NCBI GenBank assembly: GCA_904418995.1
Contig: CAJFQF010000002.1
Location: 171,778-235,777, forward strand
Direction: 5' to 3'
DNA length: 64,000 bases
DNA from: Heritagella_A intestinalis
GTDB taxonomy: Bacteria; Bacillota; Clostridia; Oscillospirales; Acutalibacteraceae
Shown here: positions 7,426-16,268 of the stretch, piece by piece
How the letters are laid out: every line of letters starts with the position of its first letter
Numbering within the stretch: position 1 is the first letter of the stretch
The notes under the pieces: generated by a model
What the model was told of the DNA's origin: nothing
Seen by the model: only the letters and a program-made list of their open reading frames with translations
The model's database searches: none
Made by a program: the position numbers and the translations under genes

Positions 7426-8298
7426 ATGACTACAGAAAAGCAGAAGATCGAAGAAGCCTTAAAAGGCTATCTTCCTCAGGAAAAGGATTTGCGGAAAACC
7501 CTGTTTGCAAGCATGGAATACAGCCTTATGGCCGGGGGCAAGCGGCTGCGTCCCCAGCTGGTGCTGGAATTCTGCCGCCTGTGCGGGGGCAGCGAAGAGC
7601 AGGCCATGCCCTTTGCCTGCGCGGTGGAGATGATTCACTCCTATTCCCTCATCCACGATGACCTGCCTTGTATGGACGACGACGACCTGCGCCGGGGCAA
7701 GCCCACCAACCACAAGGTCTATGGGGAAGCTGCTGCCCTGCTGGCCGGGGACGCTCTGCTGACCTTGGCCTTTGAGACCATGCTTTCCCCGGAGAGTGTG
7801 CAGGCTGTAGGGGCGGACCGCGCCGCCGCTGCCGCCGGAGAACTGGCCCGGGCCGCCGGGGCTCACGGCATGGTAGGGGGGCAGATCATCGACCTGGAAT
7901 CCGAAGGGAAGCAGGTGCCCCTGGAGGTGCTGGAAAAAATGGACGAGGGCAAGACCGGCGCGTTGATTTTGGCGGCCTGCCGCATGGGCTGTATTCTGGC
8001 CGGGGCTTCGGAAGACCAGAAAAAAGCCGCGGAGGTCTACGCCCGCTCCATCGGCCTGGCCTTCCAGATTGAGGACGACCTGCTGGACGTCACCGGAGAC
8101 GCCGCCCTCCTGGGAAAGAATACCGGCATGGATTCCGCCCGGGAAAAGAGCACCTATGTGAGCTTGCTGGGAGTGGAAAAAGCCCGGGAAACCGTGGAGC
8201 GTTTGACCCGCACGGCAGTGGATGCCCTGGCGGTGTTTGGAGAGAAGGCCCAGTCTCTGGCGGAGTTGGCCCTGGCCCTGCAAAACCGTGACCACTGA
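7426..8298 (+). CDS. ispA: Polyprenyl synthetase (farnesyl/geranylgeranyl diphosphate synthase)
   Basis: Class I trans-prenyltransferase that condenses IPP with allylic diphosphates, supplying undecaprenyl and quinone precursors. The 290-residue protein has the first Asp-rich motif in HSYSLIHDDLPCMDDDDLRRGKPTNHK, GDALLTLAFE, and the second in FQIEDDLLDVTGD. Length and motifs fit the IspA group. I start at ATG 7426, because GGAGGTG (7412-7418) is the ideal RBS for it; the in-frame ATG at 7411 overlaps that RBS. Its end overlaps the next gene by 11 bases. Confidence 0.92.
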   Translation: MTTEKQKIEEALKGYLPQEKDLRKTLFASMEYSLMAGGKRLRPQLVLEFCRLCGGSEEQAMPFACAVEMIHSYSLIHDDLPCMDDDDLRRGKPTNHKVYGEAAALLAGDALLTLAFETMLSPESVQAVGADRAAAAAGELARAAGAHGMVGGQIIDLESEGKQVPLEVLEKMDEGKTGALILAACRMGCILAGASEDQKKAAEVYARSIGLAFQIEDDLLDVTGDAALLGKNTGMDSAREKSTYVSLLGVEKARETVERLTRTAVDALAVFGEKAQSLAELALALQNRDH

Positions 8299-9220
8299 GA
8301 GAACGGAACGTCCATCCCTGCGGTTTCTTGTGCCGGAAAACTGGGAAGGGGCCCTGCTAAAGGACTTCCTCCGAAAAGAGGCGGGGGTCACTGCCCGGCT
8401 TTTGAGCCGGCTCAAGCGCACGGAAGGCGGCATCCGTCTCAACGGCGTGCCGGTGTTTGTCATTGTCCGCCTTCGGGCCGGGGACGTGGTAGAGCTGTTT
8501 CCTCCCACCGGGAGCACTCAGGCGCCGGGAGCGGATTTGCCCTTCTCGGTTTTGGCGGAGGACCATCGGCTCATCGTTGTCAATAAGCCTGCCGGGATGC
8601 CGGTGCATCCTTCTCCCGGCCACGACTGTGACAGCCTCCTCAACGCCTTCTCCGGCTGGCTGGAACGGGAGAAAAGAGGGGCGCTGGCCTTCCGGCCCCT
8701 CTACCGCCTGGACAAGGACACCACCGGCCTGATGCTCCTGGCCAAGGACGGCTACACCGCCGCCCGGTTGCCGGAATATCTGCAAAAGACTTATTGGGCG
8801 GTGTGTGAGGGAAAGCTGCAAGGGGAGGGGACCATCTCCTTACCCATTGGGTTGGAGCCGGGAAGCCGCATCCGGCGCTGTACCGGAGAGCAGGCGGTGA
8901 ACCCGGTTCCCGCCGTGACCCACTGGAAAGCCCTGGCCGGAGACGGCTCCCACACGCTCCTGGCCCTCACCCTGGAAACCGGCCGCACCCATCAAATCCG
9001 GGTGCATCTGTCCTCCATAGGCTGTCCGCTGGCTGGCGACGACCTGTATGGCGGCAGCCGGACGGTGATTTCCCGGCAAGCCCTCCACTGCCGGGAAGCC
9101 CTTCGCCGGGACACCGGGCAGGTTTTCACAGCTCTCCTGCCCCGGGATTTTCGGGAAGCTTTCCCTGGATTTTTCCCACAAGAGGATTTTTTGGAGCAAT
9201 TTGGCGGAGAGGAAAACTGA
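8288..9220 (+). CDS. RluA/RluD family pseudouridine synthase
   Basis: This enzyme of 310 residues converts uridine to pseudouridine in RNA, probably 23S rRNA. An S4-like domain (about residues 15-75, KDFLRKEAGVTARLLSRLKR) precedes the catalytic domain with NKPAGMPVHPSPGH, the catalytic-Asp motif RPLYRLDKDTTGLMLLAKD, and ETGRTHQIRVHLSSIGCPLAGDDLYGG. GTG 8288 overlaps the prenyl synthase end; no ATG precedes the S4 domain except one deep inside the upstream gene. The exact target site cannot be told from sequence alone. Confidence 0.9.
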   Translation: MTTERTERPSLRFLVPENWEGALLKDFLRKEAGVTARLLSRLKRTEGGIRLNGVPVFVIVRLRAGDVVELFPPTGSTQAPGADLPFSVLAEDHRLIVVNKPAGMPVHPSPGHDCDSLLNAFSGWLEREKRGALAFRPLYRLDKDTTGLMLLAKDGYTAARLPEYLQKTYWAVCEGKLQGEGTISLPIGLEPGSRIRRCTGEQAVNPVPAVTHWKALAGDGSHTLLALTLETGRTHQIRVHLSSIGCPLAGDDLYGGSRTVISRQALHCREALRRDTGQVFTALLPRDFREAFPGFFPQEDFLEQFGGEEN

Positions 9221-9244
9221 ATTTATAAAAATACTATAAAGCAC

Positions 9245-9273
9245 TTGCTTTCTGTATGTTTATGCGCTATAAT
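9245..9273 (+). promoter_or_regulatory. Promoter of the amino acid ABC transporter genes
   Basis: TTGCTT (9245-9250) and a perfect TATAAT (9268-9273) lie 17 bases apart, about 90 bases before the binding-protein gene. This gives a leader of about 80 bases. Confidence 0.75.
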
Positions 9274-9361
9274 CGGAGACAAGATTTATATTACCGCTGT
9301 AATTTGTCCCGGCAGAGTGGAGAAGGCGCCGGGGCCTGCAAGCGGGAAAGGGGTATTGATT

Positions 9362-10171
9362 ATGAAGAAAACCAAAAAGCTGGCCGCCCTGTTGCTGGCC
9401 GCTCTGATGACTGTAGGAATGGCGGGCTGTGTTTCCAGCTACTCCACCACGGATACCTCTGATTCTTCCCAGAGTACCGGGGATTCCCAGGGCAGCAGCA
9501 CCGTGGTAATGGCCACCAACGCAGAATTCGAGCCATTCGAGTATATGGACGGCACCGAGTATAAGGGCATTGACATTGAGATTTCCCAGAAGATCGCCGA
9601 GAAGATGGGCGCGGAGCTGGAAATCCACAACGTGGCTTTTGAGTCCGTCATTGCGGAGCTCACCAGCGGCAAGGCTGATTTTGCCGCCGCCGGCCTGACC
9701 ATCAATGAGGATCGTCTGAAGAACGTGGACTTCTCCGACACCTATTACAGCACCACCCAGGTGATCCTGGTGCGCTCCGATGAAACCGAGATTACCTCCA
9801 GCGCCGATCTGAAGGGCAAGACCGTGGGCGTGCAGACCGGCACCACCGGCGACACCTATGCCACCGATGAGGAAAAGGAATACAACCATGGCATTGCTGA
9901 AGTCAAGCGCTACAATAAGTTTATGGACGCTACCAGCGATCTGATCGCCGGCCGTCTGGACGCTGTTATCGTGGACGATTTCCCGGCCGATAAGCTCATC
10001 GAGCGGAATCCCGACAAGATCAAGAAGCTGGACGAGGAGCTCACCGGCGAAGACTATGCCATTGCCGTACCCAAGGGCGATACGGAAATGCTGAATACTG
10101 TCAACGAGGTCCTGGATGAGCTGGAAGAGAGCGGCGAACTGGACGAAATCTTTGATAAATACCTGCAGTAA
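9362..10171 (+). CDS. Amino acid ABC transporter substrate-binding lipoprotein
   Basis: This is the extracellular binding protein of a polar amino acid importer (269 aa). It has a lipoprotein signal peptide with the lipobox MAGC (Cys about residue 23), a Ser/Thr-rich linker, and a family 3 solute-binding domain: TNAEFEPFEYMDGTEYKGIDIEI, GKADFAAAGLTINEDRLKNVDFSDTYY, GKTVGVQTGTTG, and DAVIVDDFPADKLI. ATG 9362 is preceded by GGGAAAGGGG. The permease and ATPase genes follow. The exact amino acid is not determined by these motifs. Confidence 0.93.
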   Translation: MKKTKKLAALLLAALMTVGMAGCVSSYSTTDTSDSSQSTGDSQGSSTVVMATNAEFEPFEYMDGTEYKGIDIEISQKIAEKMGAELEIHNVAFESVIAELTSGKADFAAAGLTINEDRLKNVDFSDTYYSTTQVILVRSDETEITSSADLKGKTVGVQTGTTGDTYATDEEKEYNHGIAEVKRYNKFMDATSDLIAGRLDAVIVDDFPADKLIERNPDKIKKLDEELTGEDYAIAVPKGDTEMLNTVNEVLDELEESGELDEIFDKYLQ

Positions 10172-10187
10172 TGCGGGAAAACGGGAA

Positions 10188-10225
10188 GCAGGGCAGTCCT
10201 CCGGCCGCCCTGCTTTCTCCTTTTC
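10188..10225 (+). terminator. Terminator-like hairpin after the binding-protein gene
   Basis: GCAGGGC (10188-10194) pairs with GCCCTGC (10207-10213), followed by a pyrimidine/T-rich run. It lies between the binding protein and the permease; partial termination here would give more binding protein than membrane components. Confidence 0.6.
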
Positions 10226-10275
10226 CTTTCATAAACAAGCCGTCAAAACTATAACAAGAATAAGGAGGAAGGTTT

Positions 10276-10992
10276 ATGACGTGGTTGACGAACATTGGCA
10301 ATCAGTTTTATGAGACCATGATCGTAGACGACCGCTATCTCCAAATCCTCTGGGGCTTGGGGAATACCCTGATTATCACTGTGTGCGCCATCCTGCTGGG
10401 TATTGTCATCGGCACTTTGGTGGCCATGGTCAAGGCCAGGGTGTTCGCTCCCAAGAACCCGGTGGTCAAGGGGATTTTCAAGGTGCTGGATGTCATTTGC
10501 AGCCTGTACCTGACGGTTATCCGCGGTACGCCTATGATTTTGCAGCTGATGATTATGTACTACATCATTCTCATCAACATCAGCAACGGCGTTGTGGTGG
10601 CCTGCATCGCCTTCGGCATTAACTCCGGCGCGTATGTGGCCGAAGTGGTGCGCACCGGCATTCTTTCTGTGGATAAGGGCCAGATGGAGGCGGGCCGTTC
10701 CCTGGGTCTGACCCAGACCACCACCATGTTCAAAATCATTTTCCCCCAGGCTTTGAAGAATGTGCTCCCGGCCTTGGGCAATGAGTTTATCGCCCTGCTC
10801 AAGGAAACCTCCGTGGCGGGCTATATCGGTATCCACGACCTGACCAAGGGCTCCGATATTATCCGTTCCACTACATATGATTCCTTTACGCCCCTCATCA
10901 GCGCGGGCATTGTCTACCTAGTATTGGTGCTGGGCCTGACAAGCCTGCTGGGCTGCCTGGAAAGGAGGCTGCGCAAGAGTGATATCCGTTAA
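10276..10992 (+). CDS. Amino acid ABC transporter permease
   Basis: This is the membrane subunit of the polar amino acid importer (238 aa). It shows about five helices, the HisM/GlnP signature YLTVIRGTPMILQLMIMYY (about residues 75-95) and the EAA-type coupling loop SVDKGQMEAGRSLGLTQ (about residues 131-147) that contacts the ATPase. The RBS AAGGAGGAAGG is close upstream. It overlaps the ATPase gene by 14 bases. Confidence 0.93.
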   Translation: MTWLTNIGNQFYETMIVDDRYLQILWGLGNTLIITVCAILLGIVIGTLVAMVKARVFAPKNPVVKGIFKVLDVICSLYLTVIRGTPMILQLMIMYYIILINISNGVVVACIAFGINSGAYVAEVVRTGILSVDKGQMEAGRSLGLTQTTTMFKIIFPQALKNVLPALGNEFIALLKETSVAGYIGIHDLTKGSDIIRSTTYDSFTPLISAGIVYLVLVLGLTSLLGCLERRLRKSDIR

Positions 10993-11701
10993 AAATCTGG
11001 AAAAAGCCTTTGGCGACAACAAGGTGCTCAACGGCATCAATCAGGAAATCGAAAAAGGGGAAAAGGTAGTAATTGTGGGGCCCTCTGGCTCCGGCAAAAG
11101 CACCTTCCTCCGCTGCCTGAACCTGTTGGAAGTCCCTACCGGCGGAGAAATCTGGTTTGAAGGGGAGAAGATCAACGATCCCCAATGCGACATCAACCGT
11201 CTGCGCCGGAAAATGGGCATGGTGTTCCAGCACTTTAACCTGTTCCCCCATCTGACCGTAAAGAAAAACATTACCCTGGCTCCGGTGCATCTCAAGCTCA
11301 TGGGCCAGAAAGAGGCCGACGAGCTGGCCATGAGCCTTTTGCAGCGGGTAGGCCTGGCTGACAAAGCGGACGCCTATCCCAACCAGCTTTCCGGCGGACA
11401 GAAGCAGCGTATTGCCATTGTGCGGGCCTTGGCCATGAAGCCCGATGTGATGCTCTTTGACGAGCCCACCTCTGCTCTGGACCCGGAGATGGTAGGCGAG
11501 GTGCTGGAAGTTATGAAGCAGCTGGCAGACGAGGGTATGACCATGGTGGTGGTGACCCACGAAATGGGCTTTGCCCGGGAGGTTGCCACACGGGTGCTGT
11601 TTATGGACCAGGGCAAGGTGCTGGAGGAAGCGCCCCCGGCAGAGTTCTTCAGCAATCCGAAGAATCCCCGTTTACAGGATTTCCTCTCCAAAGTATTGTA
11701 A
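10979..11701 (+). CDS. Amino acid ABC transporter ATP-binding protein (GlnQ type)
   Basis: This is the ATPase that powers the importer (240 aa, standard length). Walker A is GPSGSGKST (about residues 36-44), the Q-loop is MVFQHFNLFPH, the ABC signature is LSGGQKQR (about 140), and Walker B is VMLFDEPTSALD; the switch histidine is in VVVTHEMGFAREV. The start is GTG 10979 behind GGAAAGGAGG, inside the permease gene. Confidence 0.95.
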   Translation: MISVKNLEKAFGDNKVLNGINQEIEKGEKVVIVGPSGSGKSTFLRCLNLLEVPTGGEIWFEGEKINDPQCDINRLRRKMGMVFQHFNLFPHLTVKKNITLAPVHLKLMGQKEADELAMSLLQRVGLADKADAYPNQLSGGQKQRIAIVRALAMKPDVMLFDEPTSALDPEMVGEVLEVMKQLADEGMTMVVVTHEMGFAREVATRVLFMDQGKVLEEAPPAEFFSNPKNPRLQDFLSKVL

Positions 11702-11708
11702 GTTAAAA

Positions 11709-11738
11709 GGGCTGGGACTCGGTTCCCGGCCTTTTTTT
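11709..11738 (+). terminator. Intrinsic terminator of the ABC importer operon
   Basis: GGCTGGGA pairs with TCCCGGCC (one G-U) and is followed directly by CTTTTTTTAG. It lies eight bases after the ATPase stop. Confidence 0.85.
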
Positions 11739-12007
11739 AGTCAGTCCCGGGCCGTGTCCGCCTCAAAACCGCAGCATTCCGGAGAATTGCTTTTCTTCTG
11801 CCAAGAGGGGTTTTCTTAAAAGAGGATTCTCCACCTGGGGAAAAGACGGTTTCCTACCCCGGACGCGGCTCTCAGGAGAAGGCGTCTCCGCCTTACTTGT
11901 AATCCTCTGGGTTTTTGTGTATGATAGTAATATCCGCAAGGCCGGCGGCCCTGGTTTCGGGGCAGCCAGCTTTTTTATTTTGAATGATTGGGAAACGGGG
12001 GATGGAT
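11739..12007 (+). promoter_or_regulatory. Intergenic region with promoter for the PLC-like gene
   Basis: No gene is visible here. It holds a long imperfect inverted repeat (GGAGAAT at 11781-11787 with ATTCTCC at 11826-11832) and a good promoter, TTGTAA (11897-11902) and TATGAT (11920-11925) with 17-base spacing, about 80 bases ahead of the next gene. Confidence 0.6.
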
Positions 12008-12889
12008 ATGCCGGCTGCCATTGCACATTATTTGCACGGAGAAAAAATTTGGAGCGAACTGGAAAAAACGGGCCGCGTACAAAAAGAAAGGCTTATCAAA
12101 GATGCCTTTGATTGGGGAAAGCAGGGGCCGGACTTCCTGTTTTGTCACCGGTTTTTTCCCTGGCAGAAAGGGGAGAGCTTGCAGGAGCTGGGAAACCGGC
12201 TGCACGAAGAGCCTCCGGAAAATACCCTGCGGGTGCTGCGGCAGCTTTGGCGGGAACAGCCGGGGGCGGCGGCCCGCTCGTATATCCTGGGGTTTCTGTG
12301 CCACTACAGCCTGGACCGCACCTGCCACCCCTATATTGAGTTCCTCTCCCGGGAGATGCTGGAAGCTGACCCCTCCCAGACCGAGGGCATTTTCCACAAT
12401 GAGATAGAATCCGCCTTGGACGGCATCCTGTTCCGCTGGAAGACGGGGAAATTGGTGACGGAATTCCGCCTGCCAAAAACCTTGCCGAAAAATCAGGAAG
12501 TCCAGGAGACCATCGCCAGCCTGTATGACGCCCTGCTCCGGGAGCTGTGGGGCCTTCCCGGAAAAGGGCACCAGGTGCTTCAGGCGGAAAAGGACGCCCG
12601 GCTGGTGTTCCGGGCTCTGGATGACCGTACCAGCTTGAAAAAGCAGCTCATGGAGAAAATCGAGAAAAAGGGCCGCCGGAATATTTCCTGCCATTTGCGC
12701 GGAATGCTGGAAGGCGGGGACTGGGACTACGCCAACGTCAACCATGCTTCCTGGAATGACCGGGAGGGGGCGGCCCGCACAGAGGATTTCTTCCAGCTCT
12801 TTGACCAGGCGGTGGAGGACGCCCGGTTCTTAGTGAAGAATTTCCCGGACGGAGAGCCGAAAGCCTTAGCTCAAGGAAAATTCTTTTAA
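12008..12889 (+). CDS. Zinc-dependent phospholipase C-like protein
   Basis: This 293-residue protein resembles the zinc-dependent phospholipase C / S1-P1 nuclease fold: it starts MPAAIAHYLHGEKI, has ILGFLCHYSLDRTCHPY at about residue 95 and an EGIFHNEIESALD segment near 135, giving well-spaced His, Asp and Glu residues for metal binding. Unlike secreted clostridial PLC it has no signal peptide, so it probably acts in the cytoplasm and its substrate is unclear. I use ATG 12008 because the GGGGGA run lies six bases before it; ATGs at 11984 and 12002 are in frame but badly placed. It is a single-gene unit. Confidence 0.7.
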   Translation: MPAAIAHYLHGEKIWSELEKTGRVQKERLIKDAFDWGKQGPDFLFCHRFFPWQKGESLQELGNRLHEEPPENTLRVLRQLWREQPGAAARSYILGFLCHYSLDRTCHPYIEFLSREMLEADPSQTEGIFHNEIESALDGILFRWKTGKLVTEFRLPKTLPKNQEVQETIASLYDALLRELWGLPGKGHQVLQAEKDARLVFRALDDRTSLKKQLMEKIEKKGRRNISCHLRGMLEGGDWDYANVNHASWNDREGAARTEDFFQLFDQAVEDARFLVKNFPDGEPKALAQGKFF

Positions 12890-12958
12890 AACTGCACAAA
12901 AAGCGAAAGGGGAAATCCCTGGGATATTTGGAAAGTTCCGGTTTTTATGCCCAACCGC

Positions 12959-12987
12959 TTGCAAAATTCCCGTTCCTGGAGTATGAT
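12959..12987 (+). promoter_or_regulatory. Promoter of the G5/M23 peptidase gene
   Basis: TTGCAA (12959-12964) and TATGAT (12982-12987) with 17-base spacing, about 50 bases before the start codon. Confidence 0.65.
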
Positions 12988-13036
12988 AGGAGCAAATGAT
13001 TACAAATTGTAACTTTTTTGAAAGGACGGGAATTCC

Positions 13037-14569
13037 GTGCGGCCAATGATGCAAAAAATAGGGAAGGGGATTCGCAGAGGCATGGTATGCTTCCTGCAAA
13101 CCCTTTATAACCTGATTTATATCACCGGCATCCAAACCCTTCGGATTTTGAAACGGATGGAGACCCGGGTGGAGCGGTTCCTGGCGCCTCTGGAAGATTT
13201 GTTCCGGCGGCTGTATGCCCGGTTTCTGCGCCGGCGGGTGCGGTTTTTCCGGTTTGCTTCTTTTCGGGTGAAGAAGGACCTCCAGGGCGAGGCCCGGCAT
13301 ATTCGGAAAGCCCATCGGGAGGACGGCCTGAAATCGGCTCTTTCCCGGATGAAGGATTCCCAGCGGCACCGGGCGGTGCTGGCTACGGTAATGCAGGTAG
13401 TGCTGCCTGCCGGAGCGCTGCTGTTCTTGGCAGGCAGCATCTGGTTCTGGAACCAGCAGAGCTATGGGCTGTATGTGGAATATGGCAGCGGCGACTCCGC
13501 TGTGGTGGAGGACGAAGGGGTCTTTGACGATGCTGCGGAGATGATGAAGCAGCGCATGGCTTACGATACGGCGGCAGAGACCAATGTGGCCCCTATGGCC
13601 TCCTACCGGCTGGGAATTGTGGATACTTCCCTGTATGAGGATGCCGGGGTGATCTGCGATACCCTGATTGAAAGCTCCGGAGATATTATCAGCGATGGAG
13701 CGGGCCTCTATATTAACGGCGAGATGGGAGGCGTGGTGCGCAGCAGTACAGACCTGCGCTATGTGCTTCGCAATATGCTCAACGCGGAACAAAAGGCCCA
13801 GGAAGCGGATTCCGCGGAATATCTGGAAAGCCTGGAGATTGTCAACGGCCTGTTCCCAACTGATAGAATCGTTTCGGTGCAAACCCTGCAGAGTCAGCTG
13901 AAAAACCGCCTGCATATCCAGGTGGTGCGGGAGGAGACCTATGAGGAAGAGATTCCCTACCGCACCGTAACCAAAAAGGACAGTTCCCAATATACCGATT
14001 ATTCCAAAGTCACCCAGGAAGGGAAAAACGGTGTGCGCACCTGTGTGGACAAGGTTTCCTATGTGGGTGGGGAAGAGGTAGGCCGGGAAGAGGTCTCCCG
14101 GACCGTGACCAAAGAGGCGGTGGACCGGGTAGTGGTAGTGGGCACCAAAAAGCGCCCCACCGGCAAAACGCCTGGAGAAGCCAGCGGCACCTTTACCTGG
14201 CCCTCCCCGGTGGTGCGGAATATTTCCTCTTATTACGGTTCCCGCTGGGGCACCACCCACCAGGGCCTGGACTTCTCCAACGGCAATTCCTACGGCCAGA
14301 CCATCGTGGCAGCGGATGGCGGCACGGTTTCTTATGTAAAGCTGCAAAATTACGGCTATGGCTATCATTTGGTCATTGACCACGGCAACGGCTATCAGAC
14401 CATGTATGCCCACGCCAGTAAAATATTGGTAAGCGCCGGACAAAAGGTGGCCAAGGGCCAGCCTATCGCCCAAATTGGCAATACCGGCGATTCTACCGGC
14501 GCGCACCTCCACTTCGAGATCATCAAGAACGGCGCCAAAGTGGACCCTCTGCCTTATTTGCAGGGTTGA
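13037..14569 (+). CDS. Membrane-anchored G5 domain M23 metallopeptidase
   Basis: This is a cell-wall endopeptidase of 510 residues. A basic cytoplasmic N-terminus of about 115 residues precedes one membrane helix (VVLPAGALLFLAGSIWFW, about 120-138). The extracytoplasmic part has a G5 domain (about residues 295-375, EEIPYRTVTKKDSSQY ... VVVVGT) and a C-terminal LytM/M23 domain. The zinc ligands are H408 and D412 in THQGLDFS and H492 in GAHLHFEI, with H490 catalytic; all are present, so it should be active. Start GTG 13037 follows GAAAGGACGGG. M23 proteins with G5 domains are common in spore formers and may act in growth or sporulation. Confidence 0.92.
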   Translation: MRPMMQKIGKGIRRGMVCFLQTLYNLIYITGIQTLRILKRMETRVERFLAPLEDLFRRLYARFLRRRVRFFRFASFRVKKDLQGEARHIRKAHREDGLKSALSRMKDSQRHRAVLATVMQVVLPAGALLFLAGSIWFWNQQSYGLYVEYGSGDSAVVEDEGVFDDAAEMMKQRMAYDTAAETNVAPMASYRLGIVDTSLYEDAGVICDTLIESSGDIISDGAGLYINGEMGGVVRSSTDLRYVLRNMLNAEQKAQEADSAEYLESLEIVNGLFPTDRIVSVQTLQSQLKNRLHIQVVREETYEEEIPYRTVTKKDSSQYTDYSKVTQEGKNGVRTCVDKVSYVGGEEVGREEVSRTVTKEAVDRVVVVGTKKRPTGKTPGEASGTFTWPSPVVRNISSYYGSRWGTTHQGLDFSNGNSYGQTIVAADGGTVSYVKLQNYGYGYHLVIDHGNGYQTMYAHASKILVSAGQKVAKGQPIAQIGNTGDSTGAHLHFEIIKNGAKVDPLPYLQG

Positions 14570-14579
14570 TCCGTCTCAT

Positions 14580-14616
14580 ACCCGGCCTGGCTTTTCTGTC
14601 GGGCCGGGTATTTTTG
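14580..14616 (+). terminator. Intrinsic terminator after the M23 peptidase
   Basis: ACCCGGCC (14580-14587) pairs with GGCCGGGT (14602-14609), followed by ATTTTTGT. Confidence 0.85.
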
Positions 14617-14709
14617 TCAGAAAAATGCCGATGTTTCCTAATTTTTTGCGATTTAGGCAGAAAATGAGAAAGCAAATAGACAAGAGACTCGGGTTTTTTT
14701 TGTTAGATA

Positions 14710-14738
14710 TTGACTTTTAAATTTTCGTGTATTATGAT
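14710..14738 (+). promoter_or_regulatory. Strong promoter ahead of murA
   Basis: TTGACT (14710-14715) and TATGAT (14733-14738), 17-base spacing, preceded by an AT-rich tract (a run of T at about 14694-14702) that could act as an UP element. Confidence 0.75.
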
Positions 14739-14761
14739 TTAAAGAGACATAAAATAGAACG

Positions 14762-14815
14762 GAGCATCTGGGAAGAGAATAAGTAAAGGTTTTCAACACA
14801 GATGCTCTTTCTTTT
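14762..14815 (+). terminator. Leader terminator between promoter and murA
   Basis: GAGCATCTG (14762-14770) and CAGATGCTC (14799-14807) form a perfect 9-bp stem with a 28-base loop, followed by TTTCTTTT. It is about 25 bases after the promoter and 110 bases before murA. It would either attenuate murA or release a short RNA of about 70 bases. Confidence 0.65.
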
Positions 14816-14925
14816 GGCGCAAGCCTTTTGATAAACAAGCGTGTATTTTGGGCCTATGCCCGTTGCATATTATTTCGGCGGTGGTTTTTCTGCCGTCAGA
14901 TCTTCGATAGTAGGAGTGTGTCATT

Positions 14926-16209
14926 TTGGATAAGTTTGTAATTACAGGCGGCAATCGGCTGTCTGGCGAAGTGACCATCAGCGGTGCAAAGAATGCCGCT
15001 GTCGCCATCCTTCCTGCAGTAATTCTGTCCGACGATGTGTGCCGGATTGAAAATATTCCCAATATTACCGACGTCAACACCATGGCCCATATTCTCCAGG
15101 AGATGGGGGCCGGCGTCCGGTTTATCAACAACACTACCCTGGAAATTGACCCCCGTACGGTGGGAACTTATGTAGCTCCCTATGAGTTGGTGCGTCAGAT
15201 GCGCGCCTCTTATTACCTGCTGGGCGCCCTGCTGGGCCGTTATCATCACGCAGTAGTGGGCATGCCCGGCGGCTGCAATTTTGGGGTGCGCCCCATTGAC
15301 CAGCATTTGAAGGGCTTTGTCTCCCTGGGCGCTACCTACAGCCTGGACGGCGGTATGGTAGACGTAGTGGCGGACGAGTTGGTGGGCAGCCATGTGTATA
15401 TGGACGTGGTAACGGTAGGCGCTACCATGAACATCATGTTGGCGGCTGTAAAGGCAAAGGGCCTTACGGTGATTGAAAACGCCGCCAAGGAGCCCCATAT
15501 TGTAGATCTCGCCAACTTCCTCAACAGCATGGGCGCGGATATCCGTGGCGCCGGCACCGACGTCATCAAAATCCGCGGCGTGCAGCATCTCCACGGCACC
15601 ACCTATTCCATTATTCCCGACCAGATTGAGGCGGGCACCTATATGGTGGCGGCTGCGGCTACCAGCGGCGACGTCCTCGTGAAGAATGTGATTCCCAAGC
15701 ATCTGGAATCCATTACCGCCAAGCTGGAGGAAATGGGCGTGCAGATTGAGGAATACGATGATTCCGTCCGGGTTTGCCGTTCCGGCGGATTGAATAAGTG
15801 CAATGTAAAGACCATGCCCCACCCCGGCTTCCCCACGGATATGCAGCCGCAGATTGCGGTGCTGCTGTCCATTGCCAAGGGGACCAGCATTATCACCGAA
15901 GGCGTGTGGGATAACCGTTTCCGCTATGTGGAAGAGCTGCGCCGGATGGGCGCCCAGGTTTCCGTAGACGGCCGCATGGCGGTAGTCGAAGGGGTGGACC
16001 ACCTGGTGGCCGCTCCGGTAAAGGCCATGGATTTGCGGGGCGGCGCGGCAATGGTGATTGCGGCTCTCTGCGCCCAGGGTACGACCCAAATCGAAGATAT
16101 TAAGTATATTGAGCGGGGCTATGACCACATCGTGGAGAAGCTCTGTTCTTTGGGGGCGGATATCCGCCGCGTCAGCGTACCGGAGGCTTCGGCGGTTCTG
16201 GTAGGCTGA
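14926..16209 (+). CDS. murA: UDP-N-acetylglucosamine 1-carboxyvinyltransferase
   Basis: MurA transfers enolpyruvate from PEP to UDP-GlcNAc, the first committed step of peptidoglycan synthesis, in the cytoplasm. The 427-residue protein has the family start GGNRLSGEVTISGAKNAAVAILPA, and the active-site loop PGGCNFGVRPIDQHLKGF keeps the catalytic Cys, so it should be fosfomycin-sensitive in principle. FPTDMQPQ and LRGGAAMVIAALCAQG are also typical. The start is TTG 14926 behind TAGGAGTG. A leader terminator precedes it. Many Firmicutes have two MurA copies; which one this is cannot be told here. Confidence 0.95.
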   Translation: MDKFVITGGNRLSGEVTISGAKNAAVAILPAVILSDDVCRIENIPNITDVNTMAHILQEMGAGVRFINNTTLEIDPRTVGTYVAPYELVRQMRASYYLLGALLGRYHHAVVGMPGGCNFGVRPIDQHLKGFVSLGATYSLDGGMVDVVADELVGSHVYMDVVTVGATMNIMLAAVKAKGLTVIENAAKEPHIVDLANFLNSMGADIRGAGTDVIKIRGVQHLHGTTYSIIPDQIEAGTYMVAAAATSGDVLVKNVIPKHLESITAKLEEMGVQIEEYDDSVRVCRSGGLNKCNVKTMPHPGFPTDMQPQIAVLLSIAKGTSIITEGVWDNRFRYVEELRRMGAQVSVDGRMAVVEGVDHLVAAPVKAMDLRGGAAMVIAALCAQGTTQIEDIKYIERGYDHIVEKLCSLGADIRRVSVPEASAVLVG

Positions 16210-16268
16210 TTTCTTGCGGCCTTTTTGGCTGCTTTTCATGATGTGATTCAGCAGGAGGTACATAGATT

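Noticed and set aside
12866..14512. 548-residue minus-strand open frame opposite the M23 peptidase
   Set aside because: Rich in His, Gly and Pro as is usual for antisense of GC-rich genes; the plus-strand frame has complete G5 and M23 motifs.
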